Assembly: GCF_000253295.1 (NCBI RefSeq)
Contig: NC_015717.1
Span: forward strand, 4,676,001 to 4,740,000
Direction: 5' to 3'
Length of the DNA stretch: 64,000 bases
DNA from: Hyphomicrobium sp. MC1
GTDB lineage: Bacteria > Pseudomonadota > Alphaproteobacteria > Rhizobiales > Hyphomicrobiaceae
The translations under genes were made by a program, and so were the position numbers. Below the pieces are notes generated by a model. It was not told the DNA's origin. It saw nothing but the letters and a program-made list of their open reading frames with translations, and ran no database searches. Positions 52,936 to 61,819 of this stretch are shown here, piece by piece (within the stretch, counting starts at the first letter, position 1; the number at the start of each line of letters is the position of its first letter).

Positions 52936-53140
52936 GCGCAACCGACTCCACTTCGTGGAGCCGGCCGGTTGCGCTTTGTTTGATCGTCCACGGCGACTCC
53001 GCTGCGCGGAGCCGGCCGCCGTGGACGTTTGCTGTTTCGTCGTTCCAGGTTGGCCTCCGCATCTGCTTTACAGAACCGGCCGGAGGCGCTTTTGAGTTTG
53101 CGATCGGCGACTCGCGTTCCGCGAGTCGGCCGCCGATCGC
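52936..53140 (+). repeat. Array B: four two-stem palindromic repeats
   Basis: Units at 52936-52974, 52985-53027, 53053-53087 and 53100-53140. Outer arms pair perfectly over 9, 11, 7 and 10 bp (GCGCAACCG; CGTCCACGGCG; GCCTCCG; GCGATCGGCG with their complements). Inner stems also pair in each (for example CTCCAC/GTGGAG, CTCGCG/CGCGAG), mostly with TTC or TGC loops. The third unit is the most divergent. The fourth has TCGGC in place of CCGGC. T-rich spacers separate units. Confidence 0.88.
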
Positions 53141-53218
53141 GTTGGACAAAAATTTCGGACGCGATGCGCAAGGCATCACGTCCGGATGGTGAAGTTCTTA
53201 ATCCGAACTGGTCGCAGA

Positions 53219-53449
53219 TTAACGTCTTACGCAGACCATGCGGCCGTTGGGCATACGAACGGCGCGATAGCCCGTGTGTCTGACACACCATCCCTGGTTT
53301 TGGCCGCCCCAGATGCAGCGGCCGGTGACGCTGCTGCGATGGCGGTTCGGGCCGCAGCCACCAAGGGCAGCAGCGGGCGTGGCGGCATATGACAGATCGA
53401 TGGCGATAAGTGCAGCAAGACCGAGTAGAGGCGCGAAAAGCTTCATCAT
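53219..53449 (-). CDS. Small secreted cysteine-containing protein
   Basis: A 76-residue protein. Signal peptide MMKLFAPLLGLAALIAIDLS with cleavage near the ATPAAA segment. The mature part GGCGPNRHRSSVTGRC, then QGWCVRHTGYRAVRMPNGRM, has four cysteines and a GCGPxxHR motif shared by small exported proteins of Hyphomicrobiales (from memory). GGAGAC precedes ATG 53449. Function unknown. Array B lies directly downstream. Confidence 0.75.
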   Translation of the reverse strand: MMKLFAPLLGLAALIAIDLSYAATPAAALGGCGPNRHRSSVTGRCIWGGQNQGWCVRHTGYRAVRMPNGRMVCVRR

Positions 53450-53605
53450 GGCAAAGTCTCCGTTGGGACGTGCGATATTGATTATTTTGCGCACGTCATC
53501 GCCAGTTTCCCGCCGTTATCCTGAACTCGGGATTAATGCCGTTCAGTCGAATTGAGGCGAGTTGAGACGGGAATGTCCGCCAACGATGCAGCCAGAGAAA
53601 CGGAT

Positions 53606-54616
53606 CTACTTGTTCCCCTGCACGAGAACATCAAGCTGAGGGCGGTCGGTTCCGTTCTTGGGTTCGACGGAATACATGTAATCGCCCCACCAGGGGCCAG
53701 CCGCCCAATACGTCCATCCGATCCAGACGTCCCGGTTGTCGGACATATACTTGATCAGCGCGGCGCCCTCGCGAAGAGCAGGTTCGGCGGACGAAAAACC
53801 GAATTCGCCAAGAAAGCCGTGCGCGTGATTCTGACGGGCCCATTCGGTGAAGGCCTTGAGCCGTTCGCTTCCCGATCCGGGGACGGCGTCCGGCGACGTG
53901 CCGGAACTGTTGGAGTCGAGATATTGATGAACGTCATAGGCGAAGTTGTTCTCCGGATCGACGACTCCGGTCATGACGCGCGCGTTAGGGGTCGTGGTCC
54001 ACGAATGCGCGCCGGTCCAGTAGGAGCCCGGCACCAGCAGCAGTTGCTTGGCGCCGGCTTGGCGGATGGCGGCAATCGCGGTGTTCGCGGCCGGAAGCCA
54101 CTCCTCCGCCGTCTGCTCGTGCGGCTCGTTCATGAGATTGAAAATGACGTTGGGCTTGTCTTTGAGCCGCTTCGCCGTCTCAGCCCATGCCGCAACGAAC
54201 TCCTGCGTTGCGGCCGCGTCGCGTCCGATGAGGCCGGATTGCGTTCGGCCGAACTGATGAAAGTCGACGATGATCACTGCGTCGACGCTGGCGGCCTTGT
54301 CGATCAACGCGACGAATTGCTTCCAGTCTGCCGTCGGCGTCGGGTCCGGAACGCCGCCTTCGAATTGGAACAGTCTCTGCATCAACACCGGCAGGCGGAA
54401 ATAGCGAAAGCCCTTGGCGCGGAAGTATTCGATCTCTTTGATCGTCGGGAAAACGTAGTCGAAATTGATCCGGCTCTTCTTTGCGTTGAGTTCGGCGCCC
54501 GACAGATTGACGCCAGTCATCCACGCCGCTTTGCTGTCCGCAATTGCAGGCGAGGCCGAGAGGCAGGCGATCACGACCAGCGCGGTGCGCCAGACTTTTT
54601 GAATCTGAAATTTCAT
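53606..54616 (-). CDS. Secreted glycoside hydrolase family 5 (endoglucanase-like)
   Basis: A 336-residue exported enzyme. Signal peptide about 1-26 (ending SPAIA-DS). GH5 landmarks: RLPVL, the catalytic acid Glu164 in FNLMNEPHE, VDFHQFGR, DVHQYLD, and the nucleophile Glu271 in GFLGEFGF. Both catalytic residues are present. GH5 members cut beta-glucans, cellulose or mannans; the substrate is not evident. Its ATG overlaps the stop of the acyltransferase gene (ATGA), so the pair are co-translated, suggesting work on one exported polysaccharide (inference). Confidence 0.9.
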   Translation of the reverse strand: MKFQIQKVWRTALVVIACLSASPAIADSKAAWMTGVNLSGAELNAKKSRINFDYVFPTIKEIEYFRAKGFRYFRLPVLMQRLFQFEGGVPDPTPTADWKQFVALIDKAASVDAVIIVDFHQFGRTQSGLIGRDAAATQEFVAAWAETAKRLKDKPNVIFNLMNEPHEQTAEEWLPAANTAIAAIRQAGAKQLLLVPGSYWTGAHSWTTTPNARVMTGVVDPENNFAYDVHQYLDSNSSGTSPDAVPGSGSERLKAFTEWARQNHAHGFLGEFGFSSAEPALREGAALIKYMSDNRDVWIGWTYWAAGPWWGDYMYSVEPKNGTDRPQLDVLVQGNK

Positions 54617-55707
54617 AAGACGGTATCTCTCGCGACAGGAAAAAGCCGAATGGACTTCAGCGCCATGGCCGGCTTCTCGATGAAGTGCCATGACAGCGAC
54701 GCCGGCACGAGGGTGAGCAGAAACGCGACGAGCGCTTGCGCCAGCGGATGCCAGCCAGGAAGGAGCTGGATGGTGATTTGCTGGATGGGATAGGCGTAAA
54801 TGTAAATTCCGTACGAATAGTCCGGAAGCACATCCAGCCTTGTCAGCACGCGTGCCGGGCGGAAGGCAACCCACAATGTGAGCAGCGAAATCGCAGCGGC
54901 CGCAAAGATCGTGTTTGTCGGCGTGTGCGCCAAAGCTGCCGCAAGCGCCATTGCGACTGCCACCCAAGGCAGTTTGGGCCCGCTTCGTTTGGTGGCCTGA
55001 AACCACCCGCCGATTGCAAACGGAATGAACAGGGTGAGGAAATTGGTCGCCTGCACCGGGATCGTGTGACCGAGCGCGGTTGGCACTCCGTAGCCAAGAG
55101 CACACGCGAAGCCGGTGGATATGATCGCTCCCGCGAAAATTATGCCGGTTCGATAAGATAGAACGAAGAGCATGAAAACGAGGAAGTAGCTCGCAACCTC
55201 ATATCGCAGCGTCCACAGCGAACCGTTTGCATATGTGACGGCGTGATTCTGGAATGCTCCGGGAAGCGAATATTCAGTCGAGAGCAATGTGCCCGAACCG
55301 AAGATGTAGCGAAGCGTCTGTCGGTCAGTGATGAATTGGCTGAAACTCAGCGTGGAGAACGCGGAGATGACGAGCGCCGTCACCAGCGTGCAGATAATCA
55401 GACCCGGAAAGATCCGCAAAAAACGTGCTTGCCAGAATTCTAGTGCGGACCGCCGTTGCGCAGACGCGCTGATCAGATAGCCGCTTATCGTGAAGAACAT
55501 CACGACTGCAGACCATCCGAGGTCCAGGCCTGTGAGGTGCGTGTAGACGCCCTGAAGATCACGCAGCCCATATGAGTGAGCCAGGATGACGGATGTTGCG
55601 GCGAGCCAGCGCAACGCTTGAAAGTTGTTTGCGTGGCGAACGGGACGCGATGTCGAGGGTGCGTCCCCTCTCGCATCAGATTGCTCGTTGGGAAGGGCTT
55701 TTTTCAA
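54613..55707 (-). CDS. Membrane acyltransferase (AT3/OafA family)
   Basis: A 364-residue, about 10-helix acyltransferase 3 protein. The N-terminal signature is ALRWLAATSVILAHSYGL with the active-site His (about 44), FFTISGYLIS (about 71) follows, and RYEVASYFLVFML holds the conserved Arg-Tyr-Glu. The C terminus includes SWHFIEKPAM. These enzymes O-acylate exported sugars. The longest frame starts with TTG at 55707 without a clear ribosome site, so the start is uncertain. Translationally coupled to the GH5 gene. Confidence 0.88.
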   Translation of the reverse strand: MKKALPNEQSDARGDAPSTSRPVRHANNFQALRWLAATSVILAHSYGLRDLQGVYTHLTGLDLGWSAVVMFFTISGYLISASAQRRSALEFWQARFLRIFPGLIICTLVTALVISAFSTLSFSQFITDRQTLRYIFGSGTLLSTEYSLPGAFQNHAVTYANGSLWTLRYEVASYFLVFMLFVLSYRTGIIFAGAIISTGFACALGYGVPTALGHTIPVQATNFLTLFIPFAIGGWFQATKRSGPKLPWVAVAMALAAALAHTPTNTIFAAAAISLLTLWVAFRPARVLTRLDVLPDYSYGIYIYAYPIQQITIQLLPGWHPLAQALVAFLLTLVPASLSWHFIEKPAMALKSIRLFPVARDTVL

Positions 55708-56023
55708 ATCCGAAACAACCCCCGCTGTTAAATTGCTCGCAGAGCAGCCGCACGAAATTTGCAGCTCGATGTCTAATGAGCCATCGCGCGTTCAAGAGCC
55801 GGCGTTTCGCGCGGCGTGCGCATCGCATTCGGATTAGACAGGCATTAGACAGCGATGCGAATGCGGCGATTCATCTCCCGTGCGTGTGGGGGTGCATGTG
55901 ATCGCTGCATTCGTTTCGATGTGAAACAAGTTTTGATAAAACGCGGCAAAGTCTCACGTCGAACAGAAGAGAGGAAATGTGATGCTTTGCTCGCATTGCT
56001 CTCTCTGAGCTGTTCCAAGTTGG
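55708..56023. other. 316-nt gap
   Basis: No gene or clear repeat is recognised. It should hold the promoter of the acyltransferase/GH5 pair on the minus strand and the 3' flank of the gene at 56024. Confidence 0.4.
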
Positions 56024-56731
56024 TCAGGGTTTTGCGATTGGTTGCGGGAAGTCGAGCACCTCCTCGGTGTAGGTTTCGACAACTTGGCTGATCGGTCGGC
56101 CATCGGGAAGCGTCAGTACGGCCACGTGCTGAAGCACATGGTGTGGAACAACGAGCGGAACTCCGTCGTGCGGCTTCGTTAGGGTGCCGGCTATCTCCCA
56201 ATTGTGCGGCAAGGGTGACCAGAGAAGCTTCGCGGAGAGTGTGTGCCGTCGAAACTTGAGCGACTGTGCAGCGCGACCGAATGCGATGTCGCTCGTCTCG
56301 AGCATATGATTGATCTCCGGAGTAAGGCGGCTTGGCACGTACCAGTTGTCCGCTTCGGAAAGCACATGGCCTCCGCAACTCAGGCGGACTTGGCGATATC
56401 GGATCGGCTCTGATGGACTGATGCCAAGGATTTGGCGTTGTTCGGCGGAGAGGGGTTTGTCGGCGCCATGGACGAACTCGGCGATAATACGCGCCGGGGG
56501 TGATGCAAGCCTGTGATCTTCGCACCAACGGTCCAGAGTGAGCGTGGCGCTATCGTGGCTCAGAAGTTCGGAATTGAGTGTTTCGAGCAACGCCAAAGCC
56601 TCGAGGCGTGTGGTTACCCCGTCCGTCCAGACGAAGTTCTTGCTGTCGTCGGCGATGGCGATATGAGAGGACAAAAGAGTAGTGACGGTGAAGAATGATG
56701 AGAGGGCAACGGAACGTATTTGGGGTTTCAT
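56024..56731 (-). CDS. Exported protein with chorismate lyase/UTRA-like fold
   Basis: A 235-residue protein with a signal peptide (cleavage near IAIA-DD, about 28). The mature domain carries LTLDRWCEDHRLA, SEPIRYRQVRLSCGGHVLSE, ADNWYVPSRLTPEINHML and FGRAAQSLKFRRHTLSAKLL. This order resembles the chorismate pyruvate-lyase/UTRA fold, unusual in an exported protein. Assignment is by pattern from memory and moderate. ATG 56731 follows GAGGAAAG; the TTG before it is less likely. Divergent from the OmpA-like gene. Confidence 0.65.
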   Translation of the reverse strand: MKPQIRSVALSSFFTVTTLLSSHIAIADDSKNFVWTDGVTTRLEALALLETLNSELLSHDSATLTLDRWCEDHRLASPPARIIAEFVHGADKPLSAEQRQILGISPSEPIRYRQVRLSCGGHVLSEADNWYVPSRLTPEINHMLETSDIAFGRAAQSLKFRRHTLSAKLLWSPLPHNWEIAGTLTKPHDGVPLVVPHHVLQHVAVLTLPDGRPISQVVETYTEEVLDFPQPIAKP

Positions 56732-56946
56732 CAATCTTTCCTCGTTGGAGCCATAGGTCCTAGTCTTGGATGGGCAAACGCACCGAGACTGTCGGAAGTC
56801 CTGCCAACTTCGGTGGATGCGCCACGTTTGTTACTAGGGCTCGGCCAAAGCGGCGAGCGCAGGATTGCCGCGCAATGTCGTCAGATCCTTGCAAAGGCCC
56901 TAATAGAGTATGAAAATGCGCGCTTTCGCGTTGTGAGAGGCCTGCA

Positions 56947-58080
56947 ATGCGCCGATGGGTTTTATTGATCGTTTTTCTGTGTTTGTCCGCGGGAGCTTTC
57001 GCCTTGGCGCAAGTTTTCCATTTCCGGCTGCCTGTTGACGAGGTTTTCGAGGCTCACAAACCGGCTCCCGAGGCGGCGGCACCTGCTTCGGTCGCCAATG
57101 CTCCGGCGGCTGGATCAAAGGCCGAGGCCGATACCGGCTCGTCAGCTTCGCGGCAGGCTGGCAACGAATCGGACAGAAAAGAGAAGAGCAGCGAAGGATC
57201 GACCGGCGACGGCGTGAAGCTCGATCTTGCCGAGGTCTCGACGTCGGGTGCGACTTCGGTTTTTGCGGGGCGTGCCGCTCCGGGTAGCTCCGTCACGGTG
57301 TTTGAAGGCGATGTCGCGGTGGCGACAGCCAAGGCGAATGACAATGGCGACTGGTCGCTTGCAACGGATCACAAGTTTGCTGGCCCCGATCCGAAGTTCA
57401 GCTTGCGGAGCGGCACATTCAAGATCGCAAGCGAAACGTCGGCCGAGGATAACAGCTCTCACGCCAAACCGGCGGCGGCGCTGCCCTCTCAGACAGCGGT
57501 GAGCGATGCAGCTCAGCGTGGGACGTCACCGTCGGTCGCTCTGCTGAAGAATTTCGAGAACGTCGTCGCATCGGCGCGCGAGGAGGCTGCAGCGCAGGCG
57601 CAGACTGGAAGCGCGGTGACGGCAACGGCGACCGCGCCTCCTCCGGCATCGCAGAACAGCGGCGCCGTGCCGGAGGTTCAAGCATTGGTGTCGACGCCGC
57701 CCGAGGTTGCAAGTTCCGAGCATCCTCAGTCGGCGACGATACCCGTTCCGATGACCTTCATTTTCGACGAAGCGACGCTGACGTCCGACGGCGAGAAGAC
57801 GGCAAAACTTCTGCTCGATTATGTGCAGCTGAAGAAGTTCAAATCCATTTCGCTCACTGGTCACGCGGATGAGCGCGGGACGGCCGAATACAACATGGAT
57901 CTGTCACGCAAGCGGCTCGATACGGTCGCTGCGTTCTTGCGCAACGGCGGCTACGACGGGGAGCTGAAACTGATCCCAGAGGGCGCGACGCAACCATTCA
58001 CGGGCATCGACCGCTCGAAGTTTTCGCGCGATGACCTGATGCAGCTCGACCGGCGGGTCGAATTGCGCAACGCCATGTGA
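56947..58080 (+). CDS. OmpA-family protein
   Basis: A 377-residue envelope protein. N-terminal signal/anchor (about 3-22), an Ala/Pro/Ser-rich linker, a small beta domain (about 95-155, FAGRAAPGSSVTVFEGDVAV) of bacterial Ig-like appearance, a second low-complexity linker, and a C-terminal OmpA-like peptidoglycan-binding domain (about 268-375) with TGHADERGTAEYNMDLSRKR. The conserved Asp and Arg for diaminopimelate binding are present in that motif. It probably tethers the envelope to peptidoglycan. Confidence 0.88.
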   Translation: MRRWVLLIVFLCLSAGAFALAQVFHFRLPVDEVFEAHKPAPEAAAPASVANAPAAGSKAEADTGSSASRQAGNESDRKEKSSEGSTGDGVKLDLAEVSTSGATSVFAGRAAPGSSVTVFEGDVAVATAKANDNGDWSLATDHKFAGPDPKFSLRSGTFKIASETSAEDNSSHAKPAAALPSQTAVSDAAQRGTSPSVALLKNFENVVASAREEAAAQAQTGSAVTATATAPPPASQNSGAVPEVQALVSTPPEVASSEHPQSATIPVPMTFIFDEATLTSDGEKTAKLLLDYVQLKKFKSISLTGHADERGTAEYNMDLSRKRLDTVAAFLRNGGYDGELKLIPEGATQPFTGIDRSKFSRDDLMQLDRRVELRNAM

Positions 58081-58109
58081 GTACGAGAGTAGGAAGTGAA
58101 ATTTGCAGG

Positions 58110-58137
58110 GCGGCCGGCGACGCGCAGCGCCGGCCGC
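58110..58137. terminator. Hairpin between convergent OmpA and DUF2092 genes
   Basis: Perfect 10-bp arms GCGGCCGGCG / CGCCGGCCGC with an 8-nt loop. No T-run. It could serve both genes. Confidence 0.55.
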
Positions 58138-58150
58138 TGATTTGCAGTCG

Positions 58151-58873
58151 TTACGGCGAGACCATGTTGAGATCGCCGACATCAACCTTGGTGCTGCCGG
58201 CCTGAGCCGTGAATGTGAAGGTGTCCGGCGAAATCTTCGGAGCGGCGTTCCAGTGGAACACGTTCGTTTGCGCCGGGCCGTCGACACTGTGATAGACGAG
58301 CTTGCAGAAGAGCGGCTTGTCGCCTTGCTCCATCCAGACCTGCCAGGTGTCGTCTCCGGATGCTCCGGTGACCGTAAACTTGTCGCAAGACTTGCCGTCG
58401 ACGGACTCGTTGCCGGCGGCCTTGATCGTCGTGCCGTCGTTGCCGCTGACCGCGTCATGCACGACGCCCATGAAATTCAGGACTTGAGAGTCGATGCCGA
58501 GCTCGCCGGCGAAGAAGCCGAACGCCGCTGAAAGCGAGCCCGGAGCGGCGTTCTGCGAATATTTCTTCTGTTGGGGATCGTAGATCGTCAGCACGGTGCC
58601 GTCTGAAATGACGACGTAGGTGTTGGCGTTGAGCGAGATGTCGGCGCGCAATGCGGTCGGCTGACGAAGGATAAAATGGCCAGTGCCGTGATAAAGCTCG
58701 TTGCCGTCTGAGGTGGCGTTGAATTTCGTCTCGAAATCCATGGGATTGTTTTGCAGGTAATCGTCAAGCTTTTTGAACGCTGCCTGCGCAGCGTCGCTCG
58801 TTTGTCCCTCTGCAACGCCGGTGGCGGCGAGCATCAACGCTAGAAATGGGTAGGCAAAAAATCGAAACGACAT
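58151..58873 (-). CDS. DUF2092 exported protein
   Basis: A 240-residue protein with a signal peptide (MSFRFFAYPFLALMLAATG, cleavage near AEG-QT). The mature part follows the DUF2092 pattern, with a LolA/LolB-like half-barrel of repeated strands: FILRQPTALRADIS, YVVISDGTVLTIYDPQQKKY, DKFTVTGASGDDTWQVWMEQ, KLVYHSVDGPAQTNVFHWN. The fold suggests lipid or lipoprotein handling in the periplasm (inference). TTGGAGAC precedes ATG 58873. Confidence 0.82.
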   Translation of the reverse strand: MSFRFFAYPFLALMLAATGVAEGQTSDAAQAAFKKLDDYLQNNPMDFETKFNATSDGNELYHGTGHFILRQPTALRADISLNANTYVVISDGTVLTIYDPQQKKYSQNAAPGSLSAAFGFFAGELGIDSQVLNFMGVVHDAVSGNDGTTIKAAGNESVDGKSCDKFTVTGASGDDTWQVWMEQGDKPLFCKLVYHSVDGPAQTNVFHWNAAPKISPDTFTFTAQAGSTKVDVGDLNMVSP

Positions 58874-59054
58874 CTGCGTGTCTCCAAGGTTGCGCGTCTG
58901 ATTTCCCCCGTCGCCTGTCAGTTTAGAATGCGGCGATGATCTCCCCATGGGTGGTCTCATCCCAGCGTTAATTTTGGGTGCCAATTTTCCGTGTTCGTCA
59001 ATTCAATTGTCGAAAGTAAATGCCGTTTCTGCGGAAATATTTAAAAAGGGCAAT

Positions 59055-59453
59055 TCAACCGGGGGGATATTGATCGTCGCCGACCTGTTCAAGCCAATCG
59101 ACGGTTTTACCGTCCACTGACTCTTGAATGGCGATGTGCACCATGCTGCTGGTGGCTGTGGCGCCGTGCCAGTGCTTCTCACCTGGCGGGAACCAGACGA
59201 CGTCGCCGGGATGAATGTCTTCGGGTGGTTCGCCGTCGCGCTGCACCCAGCCGCGACCTGCGGTGACGATAAGTGTCTGTCCCAGCGGATGCGTGTGCCA
59301 CGCTGTTCGGGCGCCCGGTGAGAACGTGACGATGGCGCATGCAACACGAGCGGGCGCCGTCGCCTGCACAAGCGGTTCGATGTGGACGTCGCCGGTGAAG
59401 TACTCTGAGGAACCGCGATTGTTCGGTCGCGAGCCGTTTCGCCGGATGTCCAT
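59055..59453 (-). CDS. Cupin-domain protein
   Basis: A 132-residue single cupin barrel. Motif 1 GARTAWHTHPLGQTLIVTAG (about 47-66) gives the HxH and later residues; motif 2 PGDVVWFPPGEKHWHGAT (about 81-98) gives the last metal His. All metal ligands are present. It resembles small cupins related to (R)-mandelonitrile lyase and to carboxymuconolactone-type companions. ATG 59453 is chosen over TTG 59471; GAGGAAA lies about 11 nt upstream. Confidence 0.88.
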   Translation of the reverse strand: MDIRRNGSRPNNRGSSEYFTGDVHIEPLVQATAPARVACAIVTFSPGARTAWHTHPLGQTLIVTAGRGWVQRDGEPPEDIHPGDVVWFPPGEKHWHGATATSSMVHIAIQESVDGKTVDWLEQVGDDQYPPG

Positions 59454-59723
59454 CGGATCCAATTTCCTCAATGTCGAAGTCGGGGGGCTTAATTGCGCTG
59501 TGTCCCTAGGGGGGATGACGTGCGGTGATGATCTAAACGATATTTCATGATTTGTGGAACTCGTGCGAATTGGGAACCGGAATTTTCATTCATATCTATT
59601 TTGAATGTCGTCTGTCGCTTGGGCGTTGTCGAACGCCGATGGTCTTCGCATTACGCTGTGGGCTGTCCAATTTGTAAGGCGGCAAGCCGGAACCGAAACT
59701 TTCAAGGACGAGTTTTTACGGAC

Positions 59724-60164
59724 ATGAAAAAAATTCCGCTTCTCCCCCGCTCGCTTCACTCCGCCATCGTTCTTTCGGCTTTAGCCTTGGGTATCGGTCT
59801 GGTCGGCACAACAGCGTCGGTCGTCGCTCATGCCGACGATGACGATCCCGAACTTGCTTTCAACGGACATTGTCGCGAATGTCACGCCTTCGATAAGGGC
59901 GACAATCGTATCGGTCCCACACTCTATGGTGTCGTCGGCCGCAAGGCCGGCACCGTTCCAGGTTTTGATTATTCGGAATCTCTCAAAGACTCGGGCATCA
60001 CTTGGAACGAGCAAAATCTCGACCAGTGGATTGCCAATCCGAATGCGGTCGTTCCCGGCAACAATATGGGCGCAATCTTCAGCGGCTTGCCCGACAAGAA
60101 ACAACGCGCGCTGATCATTAAGTTTTTGGCGAGCGACACCAAGAAAAAGACGGGCGGCAATTAA
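59724..60164 (+). CDS. Soluble c-type cytochrome (class I, cytochrome c2-like)
   Basis: A 146-residue periplasmic cytochrome. Signal peptide about 1-37 (ending VVAHA-DD). Haem is attached at CRECH (Cys50, Cys53, His54), and Met115 in PGNNMGAIFSGL is the probable axial ligand. IGPTLYGVVGRKAGTVPGF and YSESLKDSGITWNEQNLDQW are typical of the cytochrome c2/c550 group. It may deliver electrons between quinol-cytochrome c reductase, periplasmic dehydrogenases and oxidases. The longer upstream frame from 59547 is not part of the protein. Confidence 0.92.
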   Translation: MKKIPLLPRSLHSAIVLSALALGIGLVGTTASVVAHADDDDPELAFNGHCRECHAFDKGDNRIGPTLYGVVGRKAGTVPGFDYSESLKDSGITWNEQNLDQWIANPNAVVPGNNMGAIFSGLPDKKQRALIIKFLASDTKKKTGGN

Positions 60165-60180
60165 GCCGCCCATCTTTTTT
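60152..60180 (+). terminator. Terminator overlapping the cytochrome c stop codon
   Basis: Arms GGGCGGC / GCCGCCC around AATTAA (which contains the stop codon), followed by ATCTTTTTTC. A compact intrinsic terminator. Confidence 0.8.
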
Positions 60181-60208
60181 CTCGGATTTGTTCGAGAGGA
60201 TTATTCGA

Positions 60209-60460
60209 CTAGTTGCGCGCGCGGTCCCGGCGGTAGCGCGCGCGATGGCGATAGCAGCGTTTCGCGCCGATCTTGCAGGCGATCTTTGGGCCCGCAGTGT
60301 AGCCGATGACGCCGCCTGCCACGAGGCCGACCGGTCCGAAAACGACGGCACCGGCAAGACCGCCAAGTGCGGCGTCCGTTACGCGTTCATGGGCGCTGGC
60401 GGCAACCGGCGCGACGATGATGCCGGCGGCAAGGACAAGACATCCTGCAAACGTCTTCAT
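60209..60460 (-). CDS. Glycine-zipper exported protein
   Basis: An 83-residue protein. Signal peptide about 1-23 (MKTFAGCLVLAAGIIVAPVA, ending ASA-HE), then a glycine-zipper helix pair LGGLAGAVVFGPVGLVAGGV (about 32-51) and a basic tail rich in Arg and Tyr. Such proteins insert in or under the outer membrane. GGGAGC precedes the ATG. Convergent with the cytochrome c gene. Confidence 0.78.
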   Translation of the reverse strand: MKTFAGCLVLAAGIIVAPVAASAHERVTDAALGGLAGAVVFGPVGLVAGGVIGYTAGPKIACKIGAKRCYRHRARYRRDRARN

Positions 60461-60638
60461 GATCTGCTCCCTCGTTGTCGTCCCCCGCGGACGGTATTGA
60501 TTCTTAATCTATAGCATCATTTGCGATTCGGGCTTTGATCGCGCGCTACGTAACGAGAATCCGGAACGTGCACAAATGGTTCCGCATGAATGCAGCGATC
60601 GACAACGCTCTGTTGCCGATCGCTGACAATGCTTGTGC

Positions 60639-61478
60639 TCAGCTCTTCACGAACGCGAGCAGATCCGGATTGATGACGTCGGCGTGGGTGGTCAGCATAC
60701 CGTGCGGAAAGCCCGGATAGACCTTGAGCGTGTTGTTCTTCAGCAGCTTTGCCTGCAGGAGGCTAGCATCGGCGTATGGGACAACCTGATCATCGTCGCC
60801 TTGAAGGATGAGTGTGGGGACGGTGATCGCTTTCAGATCTTCAGTCTGATCGGTTTCAGAAAACGCCTTGATGCCTTCATAGTGAGCCTTGGCGCTGCCC
60901 ATCATGCCCTGGCGCCACCAGTTCTCGATCACGGCTTGCGAGATTTTCGCGCCGCTGCGGTTAAAGCCGTAGAAGGGGCCTGACGCCACATCGAGAAAAA
61001 ATTGTGCGCGGTTGGCAGCGAGCGCGGAGCGGAATCCATCAAAGACTTCGATCGGCGTTCCGCCGGGGTTGGCGTCCGTTTTGACCATCAGTGGCGGAAC
61101 GGCACTGACGAGAACAGCTTTGGCGACACGGCCCTGCGGCTCACCGTACTTCGCGACGTAACGGGCAACCTCGCCGCCGCCGGTCGAATGGCCGATATGG
61201 ACGGCGTTTCTCAGGTCGAGGTGTTCAGTGACGGCTGCAGCGTCGGCAGCATAGTGGTCCATGTCATGACCTTCGCTGACCTGCGACGAGCGGCCGTGGC
61301 CGCGGCGGTCGTGAGCGATGACGCGATAGCCTTTCGATAAGAAGAACAGCATCTGCGCGTCCCAGTCATCGGCGGATAGTGGCCAGCCATGATGGAACAC
61401 GATGGGCTGAGCGTCTTTCGGGCCCCAATCTTTGAAGTAAATGGTTACACCGTCCTTGGTGGCGACTGTCTCTGACAT
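60639..61478 (-). CDS. Alpha/beta hydrolase, chloroperoxidase/arylesterase type
   Basis: A 279-residue serine hydrolase. The oxyanion region is FHHGWPLSADDWD (about 28-40), Ser98 lies in the nucleophile elbow GHSTGGGE, the acid Asp in LQGDDDQVVPY (about 232), and the His in GFPHGM (about 260). The WPL and SxGGGE pattern belongs to cofactor-free non-haem chloroperoxidase/esterase relatives. AGAGGATC precedes ATG 61478; the frame continues upstream but without homology. Substrate unknown. Confidence 0.92.
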   Translation of the reverse strand: MSETVATKDGVTIYFKDWGPKDAQPIVFHHGWPLSADDWDAQMLFFLSKGYRVIAHDRRGHGRSSQVSEGHDMDHYAADAAAVTEHLDLRNAVHIGHSTGGGEVARYVAKYGEPQGRVAKAVLVSAVPPLMVKTDANPGGTPIEVFDGFRSALAANRAQFFLDVASGPFYGFNRSGAKISQAVIENWWRQGMMGSAKAHYEGIKAFSETDQTEDLKAITVPTLILQGDDDQVVPYADASLLQAKLLKNNTLKVYPGFPHGMLTTHADVINPDLLAFVKS

Positions 61479-61819
61479 GGCGTGATCCTCTCGCTGGGAA
61501 AAGGGAAGGGCGAGCTGAGACCTGGAGGAATTTCGGCATCCCGGCAAGCGGCGGAAGCGACATGAAAGTGCGAATGAGAAAATACGCCGGGAATTCGATG
61601 CCGAAACGCGAATTTCCATCGTGCGATCTCATGTCATCGCGTCTTTAACCGAGCGCTCTGCCCCACGATGGCATACGGCTTTCATTTTCCCGGCAGGCGT
61701 GTCCATGCGTTCGACACGTCGATACGCGAGAATTTCGATAGAGTTTGATTGGACGCGCGGCGGACTCTGGCAAGTCAGCTTCGCTCGCCTGCGCGAGCGA
61801 TCTGTGGTTTCGCAAGGCG
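61479..61819. other. 341-nt gap
   Basis: No gene seen. It contains the leader of the hydrolase gene on its left side and the 3' flank of the M23 gene on its right. A short GTGTC/GACAC inverted repeat near 61708-61726 is the only structure noted. Confidence 0.4.

Larger units (their letters stand above)
52483..53218. other. 736-nt gene-free repeat-rich stretch
   Basis: Contains R1 copy 2, R2 copy 2, a palindrome GGATCGCT/AGCGATCC near 52779-52798, and array B of two-stem palindromes. Frames reading across it are produced by the repeats. Confidence 0.7.

Noticed and set aside
52936..53140. CRISPR array
   Set aside because: Units are self-complementary with different stem sequences, spacers are short and T-rich, and no cas genes are present.
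50542..53218. Genomic island or insertion sequence
   Set aside because: Only short repeats are present; there is no transposase, integrase or long terminal inverted repeat pair enclosing genes.
53552..54793. 413-residue plus-strand frame
   Set aside because: Antisense to the GH5 gene, whose two catalytic Glu and signal peptide are clear; the long frame is a product of high GC codon use.
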